Shown in pieces: positions 6,691-16,063 of a DNA stretch of 64,000 nucleotides. Where the stretch lies: contig JAGAIP010000003.1 of the NCBI GenBank assembly GCA_017626495.1, positions 124,001 to 188,000 of the forward strand, given 5' to 3'. The stretch comes from Clostridia bacterium. Its GTDB lineage: Bacteria; Bacillota; Clostridia; Christensenellales; Borkfalkiaceae. The position numbers and the translations under genes are program-made. Each line of letters starts with the position of its first letter. The stretch's first letter is position 1. Under the pieces are notes generated by a model. The model had not been told where the DNA came from. It made no database searches and saw nothing but the letters and a program-made list of their open reading frames with translations.

Positions 6691-8348
6691 CAAAAAGAAT
6701 CTTTAAGTTCATCTGCGGATTCGTATTTTGTCTCTACGTCGTAATCATCGCCGTCACCGTCTCCATTTTTTACGACAATCTGCGCGCCAACACCAAAAAC
6801 GAACTGAAAATCGAAACGACCATCGCCGCGCAGGGCATCGAAAGGAGCGGCGCGGCTTATTTTGACGATCTGAATACGGACGGCTACCGCATTACCTGGG
6901 TGAATGCGGATGGAAACGTGTTGTACGACAGTTCTTCCGACGCGGAAACGCTAGGCAGTCACCTCGACCGTGAGGAAATCAAGCAGGCGTTTGAGACGGG
7001 ATTCGGCGAAAGCTCCCGTTACTCCGACACCATCATGTCCAAACAATACTACTGCGCAATGCTTTTGAGCGACGGAACGGTGGTACGGTTGAGTAGGTCG
7101 CACGATTCCGTCTGGCTCATGCTCATCAAGCTTGCTTATCCCATCGCCTATTCCTCCATCGCCATCGTCGGCATTTGCGTTTTCATCGCCTATCGGATTT
7201 CCAAACAGATCGTAAAACCCTTGAACGAGATCAATCTCGACGAGCCGATGAAAAATAAACAGTACAAGGAAATCGAGCCTCTCCTTTCCAGGCTCGATCA
7301 GCAACAACGCTCTATCCGATGGCAGGAGCTCGAACTCAAACGCAGACAGGACGAATTTAACGCCATCACCTACGGCATGAAAGAGGGATTGATTTTGCTC
7401 GGAGAAGATCATACGATCGTCAGCATCAACCACGCGGCGCAATGCATCTTCGAAAACGATAGGTATCTCGTCGGCAGCCCCCTCGAAGATTTGACTTCTC
7501 TTCCCGAAATTCTAAGCACCGTCGAAAAAGCAAAGACGGAGCAGACGGATTCCGTCCGCCTGGAACGGAGCAATCGCGTCTATCAGCTCGACGTGACGGC
7601 GATCAGGTCGGACAGCGCGCATGCAGGCGAAGTTATTCTCATTAAGGACGTCACGGACAAAGAGCAGGCGGAAGAGATGAGACGGGAATTTACGTCAAAC
7701 GTGTCTCATGAGCTGAAAACGCCCCTGCATTCCATTTCGGGACATGCGGAGCTCCTCGTAAACGGACTTGTCAAAGACGAGGACAAGACGAAGTTCCTCG
7801 AACAAATCTATGCGGAATCCAAGCGCATGATTCGGCTCGTAGAGGACATCATTCACCTCTCTTCCTTGGAAGAGAATGCGGATTTTGTCATGGAACAGGT
7901 CGATTTATGGGCGTGCGTGCGCGAGAGCGTCGTTTCTCTGAAAGAGGACGCCGAACACGCAAACGTGTTTCTCTCTGCGGACGGCTCTTCCGTGATCATC
8001 CCCGCCGTTCCGAGACTCGTAAACGTGATCGTACACAACCTCGTGGACAACGCCGTCAAGTACAATAAACCGCAAGGCAGCGTGCAGGTCATCGTCAAGG
8101 ACGAAGTCAATTTCGCCGTGCTGTACGTCAAAGATACGGGCATCGGCATTCCCTACGAATCTCAGCAACGCGTATTCGAACGGTTTTACCGCGTAGACAA
8201 GAGCAGAAGCAAATCGGTCGGCGGTACGGGACTCGGACTTTCCATCGTCAAGCACGCCGCAAGGATCTTGAATGCGAAAATCGAACTGAGATCCACAGTC
8301 GGAGAAGGCACTACGATGATCGTCAAATTTGAAAAGGAGAAAAATTGA
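6687..8348 (+). CDS. phoR: Sensor histidine kinase, probable PhoR
   Basis: A 553-aa membrane kinase. Membrane segments lie at about residues 8-30 and 150-172 and flank an extracytoplasmic sensor domain. A HAMP-like linker and a PAS domain (about 225-325) follow. HisKA has the phospho-acceptor H341 in SNVSHELKTPLHS. The HATPase domain shows VDNAVKYNKP (N box), KDTGIGIP (G1) and GGTGLGLSIVKH (G2). Translationally coupled to phoP by ATGA. This is the usual PhoR/WalK-like layout; phosphate sensing is inferred from context. A terminator follows about 120 bp downstream. Confidence 0.88.
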   Translation: MTKRIFKFICGFVFCLYVVIIAVTVSIFYDNLRANTKNELKIETTIAAQGIERSGAAYFDDLNTDGYRITWVNADGNVLYDSSSDAETLGSHLDREEIKQAFETGFGESSRYSDTIMSKQYYCAMLLSDGTVVRLSRSHDSVWLMLIKLAYPIAYSSIAIVGICVFIAYRISKQIVKPLNEINLDEPMKNKQYKEIEPLLSRLDQQQRSIRWQELELKRRQDEFNAITYGMKEGLILLGEDHTIVSINHAAQCIFENDRYLVGSPLEDLTSLPEILSTVEKAKTEQTDSVRLERSNRVYQLDVTAIRSDSAHAGEVILIKDVTDKEQAEEMRREFTSNVSHELKTPLHSISGHAELLVNGLVKDEDKTKFLEQIYAESKRMIRLVEDIIHLSSLEENADFVMEQVDLWACVRESVVSLKEDAEHANVFLSADGSSVIIPAVPRLVNVIVHNLVDNAVKYNKPQGSVQVIVKDEVNFAVLYVKDTGIGIPYESQQRVFERFYRVDKSRSKSVGGTGLGLSIVKHAARILNAKIELRSTVGEGTTMIVKFEKEKN

Positions 8349-8440
8349 CCGCAACCGTTCCGCAGGTCGCATTCGGCATAAGTTCCGTTTCTCACACGAA
8401 AACGCTACGATAAGCGAACCTCTTCTCGATCCTTTGCGGT

Positions 8441-8506
8441 TTTACAAATTCATTACAAGCTCTTGAAAGGAATACGGTAGTACGTATTCCTTTTTTGTTG
8501 TACAAT
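8441..8506 (+). promoter_or_regulatory. PhoP box and promoter of pstS
   Basis: TTTACA (8441-8446)-N5-ATTACA (8452-8457)-N5-TTGAAA (8463-8468) form three repeats with an 11-bp period, the third degenerate. The -10 is TACAAT (8501-8506), 33 nt after the last repeat, with no consensus -35. Expected to be activated by phosphorylated PhoP under phosphate limitation. Confidence 0.65.
8466..8496 (+). terminator. Terminator after phoR, placed inside the pstS promoter
   Basis: The 11-bp stem AAAGGAATACG / CGTATTCCTTT with a 6-nt loop runs into TTTTTT. It lies between the PhoP boxes and the -10 of pstS, insulating the two operons. Confidence 0.85.
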
Positions 8507-8535
8507 GCAGACAGTTCAATCAAGGAGATAAAACA

Positions 8536-9366
8536 ATGAACAAGACAAAGAACAAGAAAGTAACTGCAATCGTTTTGAGCGCCGCTATGCTCGCTACGCT
8601 CGGTTCAACCGCTTTGCTCGGCGGTTGTTCCAAAACTGCCGAGATCAACATTTCGGGATCGTCATCCGTCTCCCCTTTGATGTTGAACCTTGCCGCAGAA
8701 TATGAAAAGACGCACGACGTCTCCATCATCGTCACCACGAGCGACTCCTCCACGGGTATCACCGAGGCGAAAGAAGGAAAAAACGATTTGGGTATGGCAA
8801 GTAAGGCAGTCTCGGACGACGCGCTCACGACCGTACAGATCGCAACGGACGGCGTCGCGATCATCGCAAACAACGCATGCGAAATCACCGACGTAACCCC
8901 CGAAGAAGTCTATGAACTGTATGCAAACGGAACGCCCATTCAGGGTAAAATCGTTGCCGCCGTTTCCCGTGAGGCAGGTTCGGGAACGTACGACGCATTC
9001 GGCGACCTCATCAAGAATGCAGAGGGCAAAAAACTGAAATCCCTCTCCGCGTTCGCAAGCTGCGTATCCGTTCAGAACGCAACCCTTTCCGTCAAGACCG
9101 CTATTTCTTCCAACACGGCGGCTAACACCATCGGCTACATCTCCATGGGCTCGATCGACGATACGGTAAAGGCGCTGATGGTCAAGGGCGTTGCCGCAAC
9201 CGCAGAGAACGTCAAAAACGGAACGTATTCTCTCTCCCGTCCCTTCAACGTCGTATACAATACGGAAAAGGGACTCTCTCCCGAAGTCAAAGCCTTTCTC
9301 GATTTCATTTTGAGCGACGCAGGTCAGAAAATCGTCTCTGAAAGCGGATACGTCGACGTCAAATAA
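8536..9366 (+). CDS. pstS: Phosphate-binding lipoprotein PstS
   Basis: Extracytoplasmic substrate-binding component of the high-affinity phosphate ABC transporter. The signal peptide ends in the lipobox LLGGC with C31 lipidated. The phosphate-loop sequence SGSSSVSPL follows, then SRE.GSGTYDAF, both typical of PstS. At 276 aa it is in the normal range. AAGGAG (8522-8527) is the RBS. First gene of pstS-pstCA-pstB and preceded by a PhoP-box promoter. Confidence 0.95.
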   Translation: MNKTKNKKVTAIVLSAAMLATLGSTALLGGCSKTAEINISGSSSVSPLMLNLAAEYEKTHDVSIIVTTSDSSTGITEAKEGKNDLGMASKAVSDDALTTVQIATDGVAIIANNACEITDVTPEEVYELYANGTPIQGKIVAAVSREAGSGTYDAFGDLIKNAEGKKLKSLSAFASCVSVQNATLSVKTAISSNTAANTIGYISMGSIDDTVKALMVKGVAATAENVKNGTYSLSRPFNVVYNTEKGLSPEVKAFLDFILSDAGQKIVSESGYVDVK

Positions 9367-9375
9367 GGTGAAACA

Positions 9376-11175
9376 ATGACTACTTTCGTCAAACTGAAAG
9401 ATAAAATGACAAAGGAAAACGTTGCAAGGGCGATTTTTGCCGCCTTTGCAGCTTTTTCCATTCTCGCGGTTTTTGCGATCGTGTTCTTTCTGCTCTACAA
9501 GAGCTTCCCTGCATTCCGTCAGATCGGTTTTTTCAATTTCCTGTTCGGAGGAACGTGGTCTCCCACGAACCCCTCGCTTGACGTGCCCGACCGATTCGGC
9601 ATTCTCCCCATGATTGCAGGCAGCGTGGTACTCACACTCACCTCCGTTTCGCTCGGCGGCGTGCTCGCCATTTTTACGGCGGTCTTTATCGTCTATTATT
9701 GTCCGAAAAAAATCAAACCCGTGTTCAACCAACTCGTCAACCTGCTCGCAGGCATTCCATCCATCGTATACGGCTACTTCGGTTTGACTTTCCTCATGCC
9801 CCTGCTCGTGCAACTCTTTCACGTACCGCAGGCGTACGGACTCGTATCGAGCACCGTCATCTTATCCATCATGCTCGTTCCGACCATCGCATCCATCACG
9901 AAGAACAGTCTGGAATCCGTTCCCATGAACTATTACGAGGGAGCGTTGGCGCTCGGTTGTACCAAAAACCAGACGGTATTCAAAGTATGCCTTCCCGCCG
10001 CAAAGAACGGCATTCTCGCGGCGATGATTTTAGGCGTCGGGCGTGCGGTCGGTGAAACGATGGCGGTACAATTCCTCGTCGGAAGCGGAGACAACTACCC
10101 CGGGCTCTTTCTCCCCTTCCGCACGATGACCTCTTCCATCGTCCTCGAAATGGGATATGCGGACGAAATCTTGCACAAGCCCGCACTCATTGCGATCGGA
10201 TTTATTCTGCTCCTCTTTATTCTCGCCATCAACCTCTGTCTTGCCGCCGTAAAGCGCAACAACAGCATTTCGGGAAACAAACTGTTCAACAGAAAAATCC
10301 GCGAGAGCGAAAACGCAGTTTCTCATTATTCCTGGCATAAGACGGGTAGCCTTCAAGACGTCCTTTGGATCCTCTCCTGCGCCGTCTCTTTGCTCGTCGC
10401 GCTCTCTCTCCTCTTTATCGTATTCTTCGTTCTCATCAAGGGAGTAAGCGGACTCGATTTCAACTTTTTATTCGGAAAGAGCGGAAACGCTCAGGTTACC
10501 CTCGCCCCCGCGTTTCTTTCCACGGGTATGGTGATCCTGTTATCCCTCGCCATCTCTCTTCCCCTCGGCATCGGCGCGGCGATATTCCTCTCAGAGTACG
10601 CAAAAAAGGGAAGCCGTTTCGTCAAGACGATCAACCTCTTCATCGATACGCTTTCGGGCGTTCCATCCGTCGTATTCGGTCTATTCGGCATGGTATTCTT
10701 CGGCAATATCCTGCACATCGGAATCAACCTTTTGAACGGAAGTCTGACGCTCTCCCTCATCGTATTGCCGACGATCATCCGTTCCACGGAGCAATCGCTC
10801 ACCGAAGTTCCCGACAGCATGCGCGAAGCGTCCTACGCGCTCGGAGCGAGCAAGGTACGCACCATCTTCAAAGTCGTTCTTCCGCAGGCGCTTTCGGGCA
10901 TGATCACTTCCGTCATCCTCTCCGTCGGTCGTATCGTTTCGGAGAGCGCGGCGCTCATCTATACGGCAGGCGCCGTCGCCTATATGCCTCAGAGTTATCT
11001 TTCAAGAGGCGCGACGCTCTCCGTCATGATGTGGTTCTTCAATTCGGCGGACGGCATCGAAAACGCACCGTCAAAATGCTTTGCCACGGCGGCAATTCTC
11101 ATCGTCCTGGTGCTCATTTTGAACATTCTCGTTACAGTCGTAGAAAAATATTTCCGCAAAAGGAGCAACAAATGA
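9376..11175 (+). CDS. Fused phosphate permease PstC-PstA
   Basis: One 599-aa reading frame carries both membrane subunits. Residues 1 to about 300 are PstC-like: an N-terminal membrane helix, the periplasmic stretch [18 protein letters not shown], and the EAA-type loop [15 protein letters not shown]. Residues about 315-599 are PstA-like, with a second set of helices, [12 protein letters not shown] and the loop [15 protein letters not shown]. The linker is about residues 295-320. The two genes are normally separate, so this is a natural fusion in one frame with no internal stop. It overlaps pstB by ATGA. The protein forms the phosphate channel energised by PstB. Confidence 0.93.
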   Translation: MTTFVKLKDKMTKENVARAIFAAFAAFSILAVFAIVFFLLYKSFPAFRQIGFFNFLFGGTWSPTNPSLDVPDRFGILPMIAGSVVLTLTSVSLGGVLAIFTAVFIVYYCPKKIKPVFNQLVNLLAGIPSIVYGYFGLTFLMPLLVQLFHVPQAYGLVSSTVILSIMLVPTIASITKNSLESVPMNYYEGALALGCTKNQTVFKVCLPAAKNGILAAMILGVGRAVGETMAVQFLVGSGDNYPGLFLPFRTMTSSIVLEMGYADEILHKPALIAIGFILLLFILAINLCLAAVKRNNSISGNKLFNRKIRESENAVSHYSWHKTGSLQDVLWILSCAVSLLVALSLLFIVFFVLIKGVSGLDFNFLFGKSGNAQVTLAPAFLSTGMVILLSLAISLPLGIGAAIFLSEYAKKGSRFVKTINLFIDTLSGVPSVVFGLFGMVFFGNILHIGINLLNGSLTLSLIVLPTIIRSTEQSLTEVPDSMREASYALGASKVRTIFKVVLPQALSGMITSVILSVGRIVSESAALIYTAGAVAYMPQSYLSRGATLSVMMWFFNSADGIENAPSKCFATAAILIVLVLILNILVTVVEKYFRKRSNK

Positions 11176-11957
11176 AACAGGTTGAAAAATTCGAGATCAA
11201 CAACGAATACGCATTGACCGTAGAAAACATGAATCTGTGGTACGGTAACTTTCAGGCTTTGAAAAACATCAATATGCGCTTTTTGAAGAATAAACTGACG
11301 GCGATGATCGGACCTTCCGGTTGCGGAAAATCGACGCTCATCAAGTCTCTGAACCGTATGAACGACCTCGTGGAAGGTTGCAAGGTTACGGGCACGATCA
11401 AAGTCGGAGACACCGACATTTACGAAAAGAAATGCGACCTGCCTCGTCTGCGCAAGAACGTGGGCATGGTGTTCCAAAGACCGAATCCCCTCGCGATGTC
11501 CGTATACGACAACATCGCCTACGGTCCTAAGACGTTCGGAATCAAATCCAAGAGCGTTTTGGACGAGATCGTGGAAACCTCGTTGAAGGGAGCCGCCATG
11601 TGGGACGAAGTCAAAGACCGCCTCAATAAATCCGCGCTCGGACTTTCGGGCGGTCAACAGCAGAGGCTCTGTATTGCGCGCGCCATGTCCGTCGAACCGC
11701 AAATCCTCTTAATGGACGAACCGACTTCCGCGCTCGACCCCATTTCCACGGGAAAGATCGAAGAGCTTTGCATGGAACTGAAAAAAACCATGACGGTCAT
11801 CATGGTCACGCACAATATGCAACAGGCGTTCCGCATCGCAGACCAGACCGCCTACTTCCTCTTGGGCGAGATGGTTGAAATGGACGATACGTCCGTCATC
11901 TTCACACATCCCAGCGACAAACGCACGGACGATTATATCAACGGAAGATTCGGTTAA
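11172..11957 (+). CDS. pstB: Phosphate ABC transporter ATPase PstB
   Basis: A 261-aa ABC ATPase: Walker [10 protein letters not shown] (47-55), Q loop in [17 protein letters not shown], signature LSGGQQQR, Walker [13 protein letters not shown], and the switch histidine in [10 protein letters not shown]. The PNP after the Q loop is typical of PstB. The start at 11172 (AGGAG 7 nt upstream, ATGA overlap with pstCA) is chosen over the long upstream open frame, which is an artefact of the fused permease gene. No stand-alone phoU follows. Confidence 0.96.
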   Translation: MKQVEKFEINNEYALTVENMNLWYGNFQALKNINMRFLKNKLTAMIGPSGCGKSTLIKSLNRMNDLVEGCKVTGTIKVGDTDIYEKKCDLPRLRKNVGMVFQRPNPLAMSVYDNIAYGPKTFGIKSKSVLDEIVETSLKGAAMWDEVKDRLNKSALGLSGGQQQRLCIARAMSVEPQILLMDEPTSALDPISTGKIEELCMELKKTMTVIMVTHNMQQAFRIADQTAYFLLGEMVEMDDTSVIFTHPSDKRTDDYINGRFG

Positions 11958-11975
11958 TCTCTCCGCATTACAAAT

Positions 11976-12030
11976 TTTACAAAAATTTTACAATTTAATT
12001 ATTGCATTTTTTCTCTTTTCTCCCTATAAT
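11976..12030 (+). promoter_or_regulatory. PhoP box and promoter of the Na/Pi cotransporter gene
   Basis: TTTACA (11976-11981)-N5-TTTACA (11987-11992), with an extra ATTACA at 11967. The -10 TATAAT (12025-12030) starts 33 nt after the second repeat. A weak -35 TTGCAT (12002-12007) is 17 bp from the -10. Places the cotransporter in the predicted Pho regulon. Confidence 0.65.
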
Positions 12031-12053
12031 CGAATTATATAGGGAGATTTTTT

Positions 12054-13790
12054 ATGACCATTTTCGACATCTTGTCCCTCATCGGAGGGCTCAGCTTATT
12101 CCTGTTCGGAATGCACCTTATGAGCGACGCGCTGGAACGGAGCGCGGGCGGAAATCTGAAACATCTGCTCGGAAAAATGACGGGCAACAAATGCCTCGGA
12201 TTTTTGACGGGCGCAGGCGTTACCGCAGTCATTCAGAGTTCCTCCGCCACGACGGTCATGGTCGTAGGATTCGTCAATTCGGGACTGATGACCTTGCGGC
12301 AGGCGATCAACGTCATCATGGGCGCAAACGTGGGAACGACGATCACCTCTTGGATCTTATCGCTGAGCGGAATCGACGGGAACAGTCTTTTCATTCAGCT
12401 TTTGAAACCGACTTCGTTCTCTCCCGTTCTCGCACTCGTCGGCGCCGGGCTTTTGATGTTCGCCAAAACGGGCAAGAAAAAGGATTTAGCGACCATTCTG
12501 CTCGGATTTGCGACGCTGATGTTCGGCATGGACGCCATGTCCTCTGCCGTTTCGGGATTAAAGGACGTTCCCGCGTTCACACAGCTTTTCATCGCCTTTC
12601 AAAATCCTCTCCTCGGTATGCTCGCAGGCGCGCTTCTCACCGCGATCATTCAGTCGAGCTCGGCGTCCGTAGGTATTTTGCAGGTACTCGCCGCGACGGG
12701 ACAGGTATCCTTTCAAGCCGCAATTCCCATCATTATGGGACAAAACATCGGCACTTGCGTGACGGCGATGCTCTCCGCGATCGGCGCAAACAAGAATGCA
12801 AAGCGCGCCGCTACCGTCCACCTCGCATTCAATATCGTCGGCGCAGTCGTATGGCTCACCGTATTCTGCATTGTAAACGCGGTTTTCGCCCCTGCAATCT
12901 TCCAAACCCCTGCGACCATGTACGGAATCGCCATCGTCCATACGGTGTTTAACCTATCATGCACCGCGCTCCTCTTGCCCATGGGCGGATTGCTTGAAAA
13001 ACTCGCCTGCAAGATCATTCCCGACGCAAAGACGAAGGAACACTCCGTCAAGCTGGACGAGCGTCTGCTCGCTACCCCTCCCGTCGCGTTGGAGCGTTGC
13101 CATTCTCTCACGCTTGCCATGGCGCACAAGGCATTGTCCGCCATGCAAGACGGCATTTCCTGTCTTGAAAGCTATTCCGCCGAAAAGGCGAAAGCCGTTC
13201 GCAAAGCGGAAGAAAAGACGGACGAATACGAAGACATGCTCGGAACGTATCTTATTAAGCTTTCCTCCCGACAGATCGGCGAACAGTCGAGCGCTGAGGC
13301 GGCGGAACTACTCAAAATGATCGGCGACTTCGAGCGCATTGCAGACCACGCTTGCAACATTTTGGAATCGGCGGAAGAAATGCAATCGAAAAAGATCGCG
13401 CTTTCCGAACAGGCAAAGCACGAACTCTCCGTATTGACGGGAGCCGTAGACGAAATTCTGACGCTCTGCGTCTCTGCGTTTGAGAACGGAGATTTGACTG
13501 CGGCAAATCAAATCGAACCGCTCGAACAAGTCATCGACAACCTCAGAGAAACCCTACGCACACGCCATATCCTGCGCATGCAACAGGGCAAATGCTCCGC
13601 CGAGGCAGGATTCGTATGGGAAGATATGCTCATCAACCTCGAACGCGTCTCCGACCACTGTTCCAACGTCGCGGTTTACCTCATCGAAGGGAAGAACGGC
13701 AATCTTAATCTGCACAATTCTCTCAAAAAAACGTCTCCTGACTTTCAATCTGCATTCGAGGCATTTTCCGAAAAATACAAATTATCCTGA
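12054..13790 (+). CDS. Na/phosphate cotransporter with C-terminal PhoU domain
   Basis: A 578-aa membrane protein of the PNaS (NptA/YjbB) family. Two inverted repeats each carry the QSSSA signature (GVTAVIQSSSATT and ALLTAIIQSSSAS). About eight hydrophobic segments reach residue 320, and a soluble helical PhoU-like domain fills about 340-560 (for example LLKMIGDFERIADHACNI and NLERVSDHCSNVA). Known relatives move phosphate with sodium. The PhoU part may supply the signalling function usually given by a separate phoU gene, absent next to pstB (inference). AGGGAG is the RBS. Confidence 0.9.
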   Translation: MTIFDILSLIGGLSLFLFGMHLMSDALERSAGGNLKHLLGKMTGNKCLGFLTGAGVTAVIQSSSATTVMVVGFVNSGLMTLRQAINVIMGANVGTTITSWILSLSGIDGNSLFIQLLKPTSFSPVLALVGAGLLMFAKTGKKKDLATILLGFATLMFGMDAMSSAVSGLKDVPAFTQLFIAFQNPLLGMLAGALLTAIIQSSSASVGILQVLAATGQVSFQAAIPIIMGQNIGTCVTAMLSAIGANKNAKRAATVHLAFNIVGAVVWLTVFCIVNAVFAPAIFQTPATMYGIAIVHTVFNLSCTALLLPMGGLLEKLACKIIPDAKTKEHSVKLDERLLATPPVALERCHSLTLAMAHKALSAMQDGISCLESYSAEKAKAVRKAEEKTDEYEDMLGTYLIKLSSRQIGEQSSAEAAELLKMIGDFERIADHACNILESAEEMQSKKIALSEQAKHELSVLTGAVDEILTLCVSAFENGDLTAANQIEPLEQVIDNLRETLRTRHILRMQQGKCSAEAGFVWEDMLINLERVSDHCSNVAVYLIEGKNGNLNLHNSLKKTSPDFQSAFEAFSEKYKLS

Positions 13791-13796
13791 CCGACG

Positions 13797-13820
13797 CCAC
13801 CCTGTTTTGCAGGGTGGTTT
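13797..13820 (+). terminator. Terminator after the Na/Pi cotransporter gene
   Basis: Stem CCACCCTG / CAGGGTGG with a TTTTG loop, followed by TTT. The T run is short. Confidence 0.6.
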
Positions 13821-13850
13821 CTTATGGAAAACCCGTATTTCGTTCCGCAA

Positions 13851-13884
13851 AAAAAGAACGTATGTACCGACATACGTTCTTTTG
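13851..13884. terminator. Bidirectional terminator between nptA-like gene and fprA
   Basis: Stem AGAACGTATGT / ACATACGTTCT with loop ACCG. It is flanked by an A run on the left and TTTT on the right, so it can act in both directions. It mainly serves the minus-strand flavoprotein gene. Confidence 0.8.
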
Positions 13885-13904
13885 TTATCATGATTGAAAG
13901 ATAA

Positions 13905-15059
13905 TTACCGGCAAAGTTCCTTTGCAAGCGCGTCCAGTTGCGCGGAGCTTGCCTCGTCGAGCGCGGACGTAATCTTAACTTCCGTTTCGCAATAGGTCAG
14001 GTTCTTGCTCTTTTCCAGCATGGTCTTCATGACCTTCGTCGCAGTGGGAGCCCAGGAACCGTTCTCGATGAACGCGACCGTCTTATTCTGGAAGTTGCGT
14101 TCGGTCAAATGCGCAATGAACTCTCTCATGAACGGGAACACGTCCGCATTGTAGGTCGTGGTTGCGAGGACGATTTTGCCGTAACGGAATGCGTCCTCTA
14201 CGCACTCAGCCATATCTTCCCTTGCGAGGTCGTTGACGACCACTTTGGGGCAGCCGTTTGCTTTGAGCTTTTCCGCAAGCTCCATGACCGCTTTTTTCGT
14301 GTTTCCGTATACGGAAGTATAGCTGATGAGGATTCCTTCCGATTCCACGCCGTAGCTCGACCAAGTCTGATACAGTCCGATATAATCGCCGAGATTTTCA
14401 GACAGGATAGGTCCGTGCAGGGGGCAAATCTTCTCGATATTCAAAGCGGAAGCCTTTTTCAGGAGCGCCTGTACCTGTACGCCGTACTTGCCGACGATGC
14501 CGAAATAGTAGCGTCTCGCCTCGCAAGCCCATTCTTCATCCGTATCGAGCGCGCCGAATTTACCGAAAGCGTCTGCGGAGAAGAGCACCTTATCCTTTGC
14601 GTCGTATGTAACGATAACCTCGGGCCAATGCACCATGGGCGCAGCGATAAACGTGAGCGTGTGCGCTCCGAGCGAAAGCGTGCTTCCCTCGCCGACCACG
14701 ATGCTTCTGTCTGCAAAATCGGTACCGAAAAAGTTCTTCATCATGACGAACGCCTTTGCGGACGCGACGATCTTCGCGTTCGGGTACGCCTCGACAAATT
14801 TCACGACGTTTGCGGAATGATCGGGTTCCATGTGCTGAACGACGAGATAATCAGGCGTTCTTCCGTCGAGCGCATTCTGCAAATTTTCGAGCCATTCCTG
14901 CGTGAAATTTGCGTCCACGGTATCCATGACTGCGATTTTCTCGTCGAGAATGACGTAGGAATTGTACGCCATGCCGTTGGGAACGTCGTACTGTCCTTCA
15001 AATAAATCAATTTGGTGATCGTTGACGCCGATATACGCAATATCCTTTGTTACGTTCAT
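13905..15059 (-). CDS. fprA: FprA-type (A-type) diiron flavoprotein
   Basis: A 384-aa protein with an N-terminal metallo-beta-lactamase-like diiron domain and a C-terminal flavodoxin domain. Metal ligands are visible: H76-x-E78-x-D80-H81 (HMEPDH), H144 in PMVHWPE, D163 in SADAFG, H215 in CPLHGPI. The FMN loop is SYTSVYGNTKKA near 245-257. In anaerobes such proteins reduce O2 to water or NO to N2O using rubredoxin or F420-type donors. No rubredoxin domain is attached here. The start at 15059 is set by GGAGG 9-13 nt upstream. A palindrome overlaps its promoter, so it is probably regulated by a repressor. Confidence 0.93.
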   Translation of the reverse strand: MNVTKDIAYIGVNDHQIDLFEGQYDVPNGMAYNSYVILDEKIAVMDTVDANFTQEWLENLQNALDGRTPDYLVVQHMEPDHSANVVKFVEAYPNAKIVASAKAFVMMKNFFGTDFADRSIVVGEGSTLSLGAHTLTFIAAPMVHWPEVIVTYDAKDKVLFSADAFGKFGALDTDEEWACEARRYYFGIVGKYGVQVQALLKKASALNIEKICPLHGPILSENLGDYIGLYQTWSSYGVESEGILISYTSVYGNTKKAVMELAEKLKANGCPKVVVNDLAREDMAECVEDAFRYGKIVLATTTYNADVFPFMREFIAHLTERNFQNKTVAFIENGSWAPTATKVMKTMLEKSKNLTYCETEVKITSALDEASSAQLDALAKELCR

Positions 15060-15183
15060 AGATAATATCCTCCATTGAGTTTGTTCTTGATCGGAAAAAC
15101 GGGTAAAAATAGAATCGGTTTTCCTAAAATTTCCCTCTTTTACCGGGCAAATCACGCCGTTTCAACCCATATTCATCCATTAA

Positions 15184-15224
15184 ATTATAGCACACTCATG
15201 TAAAAATGCAATCGATTTTACATG
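15184..15224 (-). promoter_or_regulatory. fprA promoter with overlapping palindromic operator
   Basis: Extended -10 TGCTATAAT (core 15184-15189) on the minus strand, with a weak -35 around 15206-15212. The perfect 9-bp inverted repeat CATGTAAAA (15197-15205) / TTTTACATG (15216-15224) covers the -35 and spacer, a position typical for a repressor site. Confidence 0.6.
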
Positions 15225-15290
15225 AATTTATCATGATTTTTCCATTACGTTTCAAAACGATTTATGCTATCTTTTATTCCGCAAACAAAC

Positions 15291-15324
15291 ACCCCCCTTT
15301 ACCGTTCTTCCGATAAAGAGGGGT
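15291..15324. terminator. Terminator downstream of plsY
   Basis: Minus-strand ACCCCTCTTTATCGG pairs with the CGGTAAAGGGGGGT arm around a 5-nt loop, with GTTTGTTT after. The plus strand also has a T-rich flank. Confidence 0.7.
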
Positions 15325-15349
15325 TCTGTTTTTGATTCACGTTCACGTT

Positions 15350-16063
15350 TCAGCTTTTCTTTTTGACTTTCGTTCGATGTTCTTCGCCCGAGAGAAGTCT
15401 CGCAATATTTGTCCTATGCGCAAACCACGTCTGAAATGCGATGACGAAGAGGCACATCATCATGCCGATCACCCAACCGTTCGTAAGGCAGGACGCATAC
15501 CGAACGTAGAAGATAATTCCCTGTGCGACCACGCCGACGGAGACCGCATAGAGAGAGCCCATGGAACCCCACTCGGTAACGAGAATGTAGCCGATGACGG
15601 ACGCGCCGTAGACGATCACCATGATAAAGACCGCCCACCAGACTTCGCAGGAGATACCGAATACCAAAATACCGATGGTAGAAGCGATACCCTTTCCGCC
15701 CTTGAACTGCATCGTAACGGGGTAGATATGTCCGAGCACGACGAATACGCCCGTAAAATAGCGCATGAAATCGGAGATCGCGACTTCCGTTCCAGCAAAT
15801 ACGTAACCTTTGAATCCGAAGTACGCGATGAGAAGGGGAATGCCCCCTTTGCATCCGTCGCAAAGGAGCGTGAGCGCGCCGATTTTTGCTCCGAATTCTC
15901 TCGTCATGTTCATCGTGCCGGGATTGCCGCTTCCCATCTGACGAATGTCCTTTTTCTTGAACTTTGAAATGAGCACAGCGAAATTGAAACAGCCGATGAA
16001 ATAACAGACGACGGGAATGATGATAAACCAATACCAGATCTGAGAAAAAGCCAGTTCTTTCAT
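15350..16063 (-). CDS. plsY: Acyl-phosphate:glycerol-3-phosphate acyltransferase PlsY
   Basis: Makes lysophosphatidate from acyl-phosphate and glycerol-3-phosphate, the first step of phospholipid synthesis. An integral membrane protein with several hydrophobic helices and the conserved loops GSGNPGTMN (about 43-51) and GHIYPV..FKGGKGIAST. At 237 aa it is slightly longer than the usual 200-220. Its ATG overlaps the der stop by 4 bp, giving the common der-plsY pair. Confidence 0.94.
   Translation of the reverse strand: MKELAFSQIWYWFIIIPVVCYFIGCFNFAVLISKFKKKDIRQMGSGNPGTMNMTREFGAKIGALTLLCDGCKGGIPLLIAYFGFKGYVFAGTEVAISDFMRYFTGVFVVLGHIYPVTMQFKGGKGIASTIGILVFGISCEVWWAVFIMVIVYGASVIGYILVTEWGSMGSLYAVSVGVVAQGIIFYVRYASCLTNGWVIGMMMCLFVIAFQTWFAHRTNIARLLSGEEHRTKVKKKS

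Noticed and set aside
10365-11171. Long open frame running into pstB from inside the permease gene
   Set aside because: It is read in another frame of pstCA, gives an arginine/serine-rich translation, and the real pstB start at 11172 has an RBS and ATGA coupling.
12002-12952. 316-codon plus-strand frame over the cotransporter gene
   Set aside because: Shadow frame rich in Arg/His; the overlapping frame has clear PNaS and PhoU motifs.
13938-15005. 355-codon frame antisense to fprA
   Set aside because: Composition typical of a reversed coding strand; no motifs, and fprA carries all diiron and FMN residues.
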